From: an uncultured Clostridia bacterium
GTDB taxonomy: Bacteria > Bacillota > Clostridia > Christensenellales > CAG-917
Direction of reading: 5' to 3'
Length of the DNA stretch: 64,000 bases
Assembly (NCBI GenBank): GCA_944332995.1
Contig: CALVKR010000006.1
Span: 45,940-109,939 of the forward strand
Part shown: piece after piece, positions 63,998-64,000 of the stretch
How the letters are laid out: the number at the start of each line of letters is the position of its first letter
Position numbering within the stretch: the first letter of the stretch is position 1
Translations under genes and position numbers: made by a program
Notes under the pieces: model-generated
The model's input: the letters and a program-made list of their open reading frames with translations, nothing else
Told to the model about the DNA's origin: nothing
Database searches by the model: none

Positions 63998-64000
63998 TTG

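Overview
The window looks like a chromosomal segment of an anaerobic, spore-forming, low-GC Bacillota (class Clostridia, probably an uncultured gut-type lineage). Evidence: germination-receptor genes (gerAB/gerAC-like), the sporulation gene yyaC, a PerR-rubrerythrin oxidative-stress operon of anaerobes, LuxS/Pfs, AGGAGG-type ribosome binding sites and sigma-A promoters. I cannot name a genus from sequence alone.

The right half is built around the replication origin. A nearly gene-free stretch (about 38.8-42.8 kb) carries DnaA boxes, three parS sites and a switch of the + strand from pyrimidine-rich to purine-rich, so I place the oriC/centromere region at about 40.3-41.8 kb. Left of it are rsmG-parA-parB, dnaA-dnaN and recF. 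Right of it are gyrB-gyrA, uppP, ychF, argS and the rpmH-rnpA-yidD-yidC-jag-mnmE-mnmG cluster. Compared with the Bacillus arrangement, dnaA-dnaN and the rpmH-mnmG block have swapped sides.

Layout: 0-2.1 kb germination genes; 2.3-5 kb a small unknown protein, a hydrolase-like pseudoenzyme and signal peptidase I; 5.4-6.4 kb perR-rbr; 6.6-12.1 kb Na+/H+ antiporter, tRNA-Gln and a heterodimeric ABC exporter; 12.6-13.9 kb two acetyltransferases; 14.1-18.8 kb cysS-cysE-ftsH and yyaC; 19-23.2 kb a CvpA-like protein plus a 1100-residue repeat-bearing membrane-anchored protein; 23.7-28.6 kb GNAT, dnaN, dnaA, recF; 28.7-31.8 kb phosphatase, YitT transporter, and tRNA-Asn followed by a tandem array of tRNA-3'-end/terminator repeats; 32-38.8 kb esterase, GH13 glucosidase, parB-parA, rsmG, pfs-luxS; 38.8-45.3 kb origin region with a zinc-ribbon microprotein and two secreted proteins; 45.4-59.7 kb gyrases through mnmG; 59.8-61.4 kb a candidate small RNA and trxB; 61.6-64 kb an accessory patch with two small proteins and a fusion of a degenerate FtsK-like domain to a PD-(D/E)XK nuclease, cut by the window edge.

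Most notable: (1) the pseudo-FtsK/nuclease fusion and its small companions; (2) the tRNA-Asn 3'-end repeat array; (3) at least six genes, including dnaA and recF, whose TATAAT box sits 6-7 nt from the start codon with no ribosome binding site, implying leaderless mRNAs; (4) the origin/centromere architecture; (5) a small RNA with a C-rich linker between two hairpins. No searches were run; all assignments come from reading the sequence.
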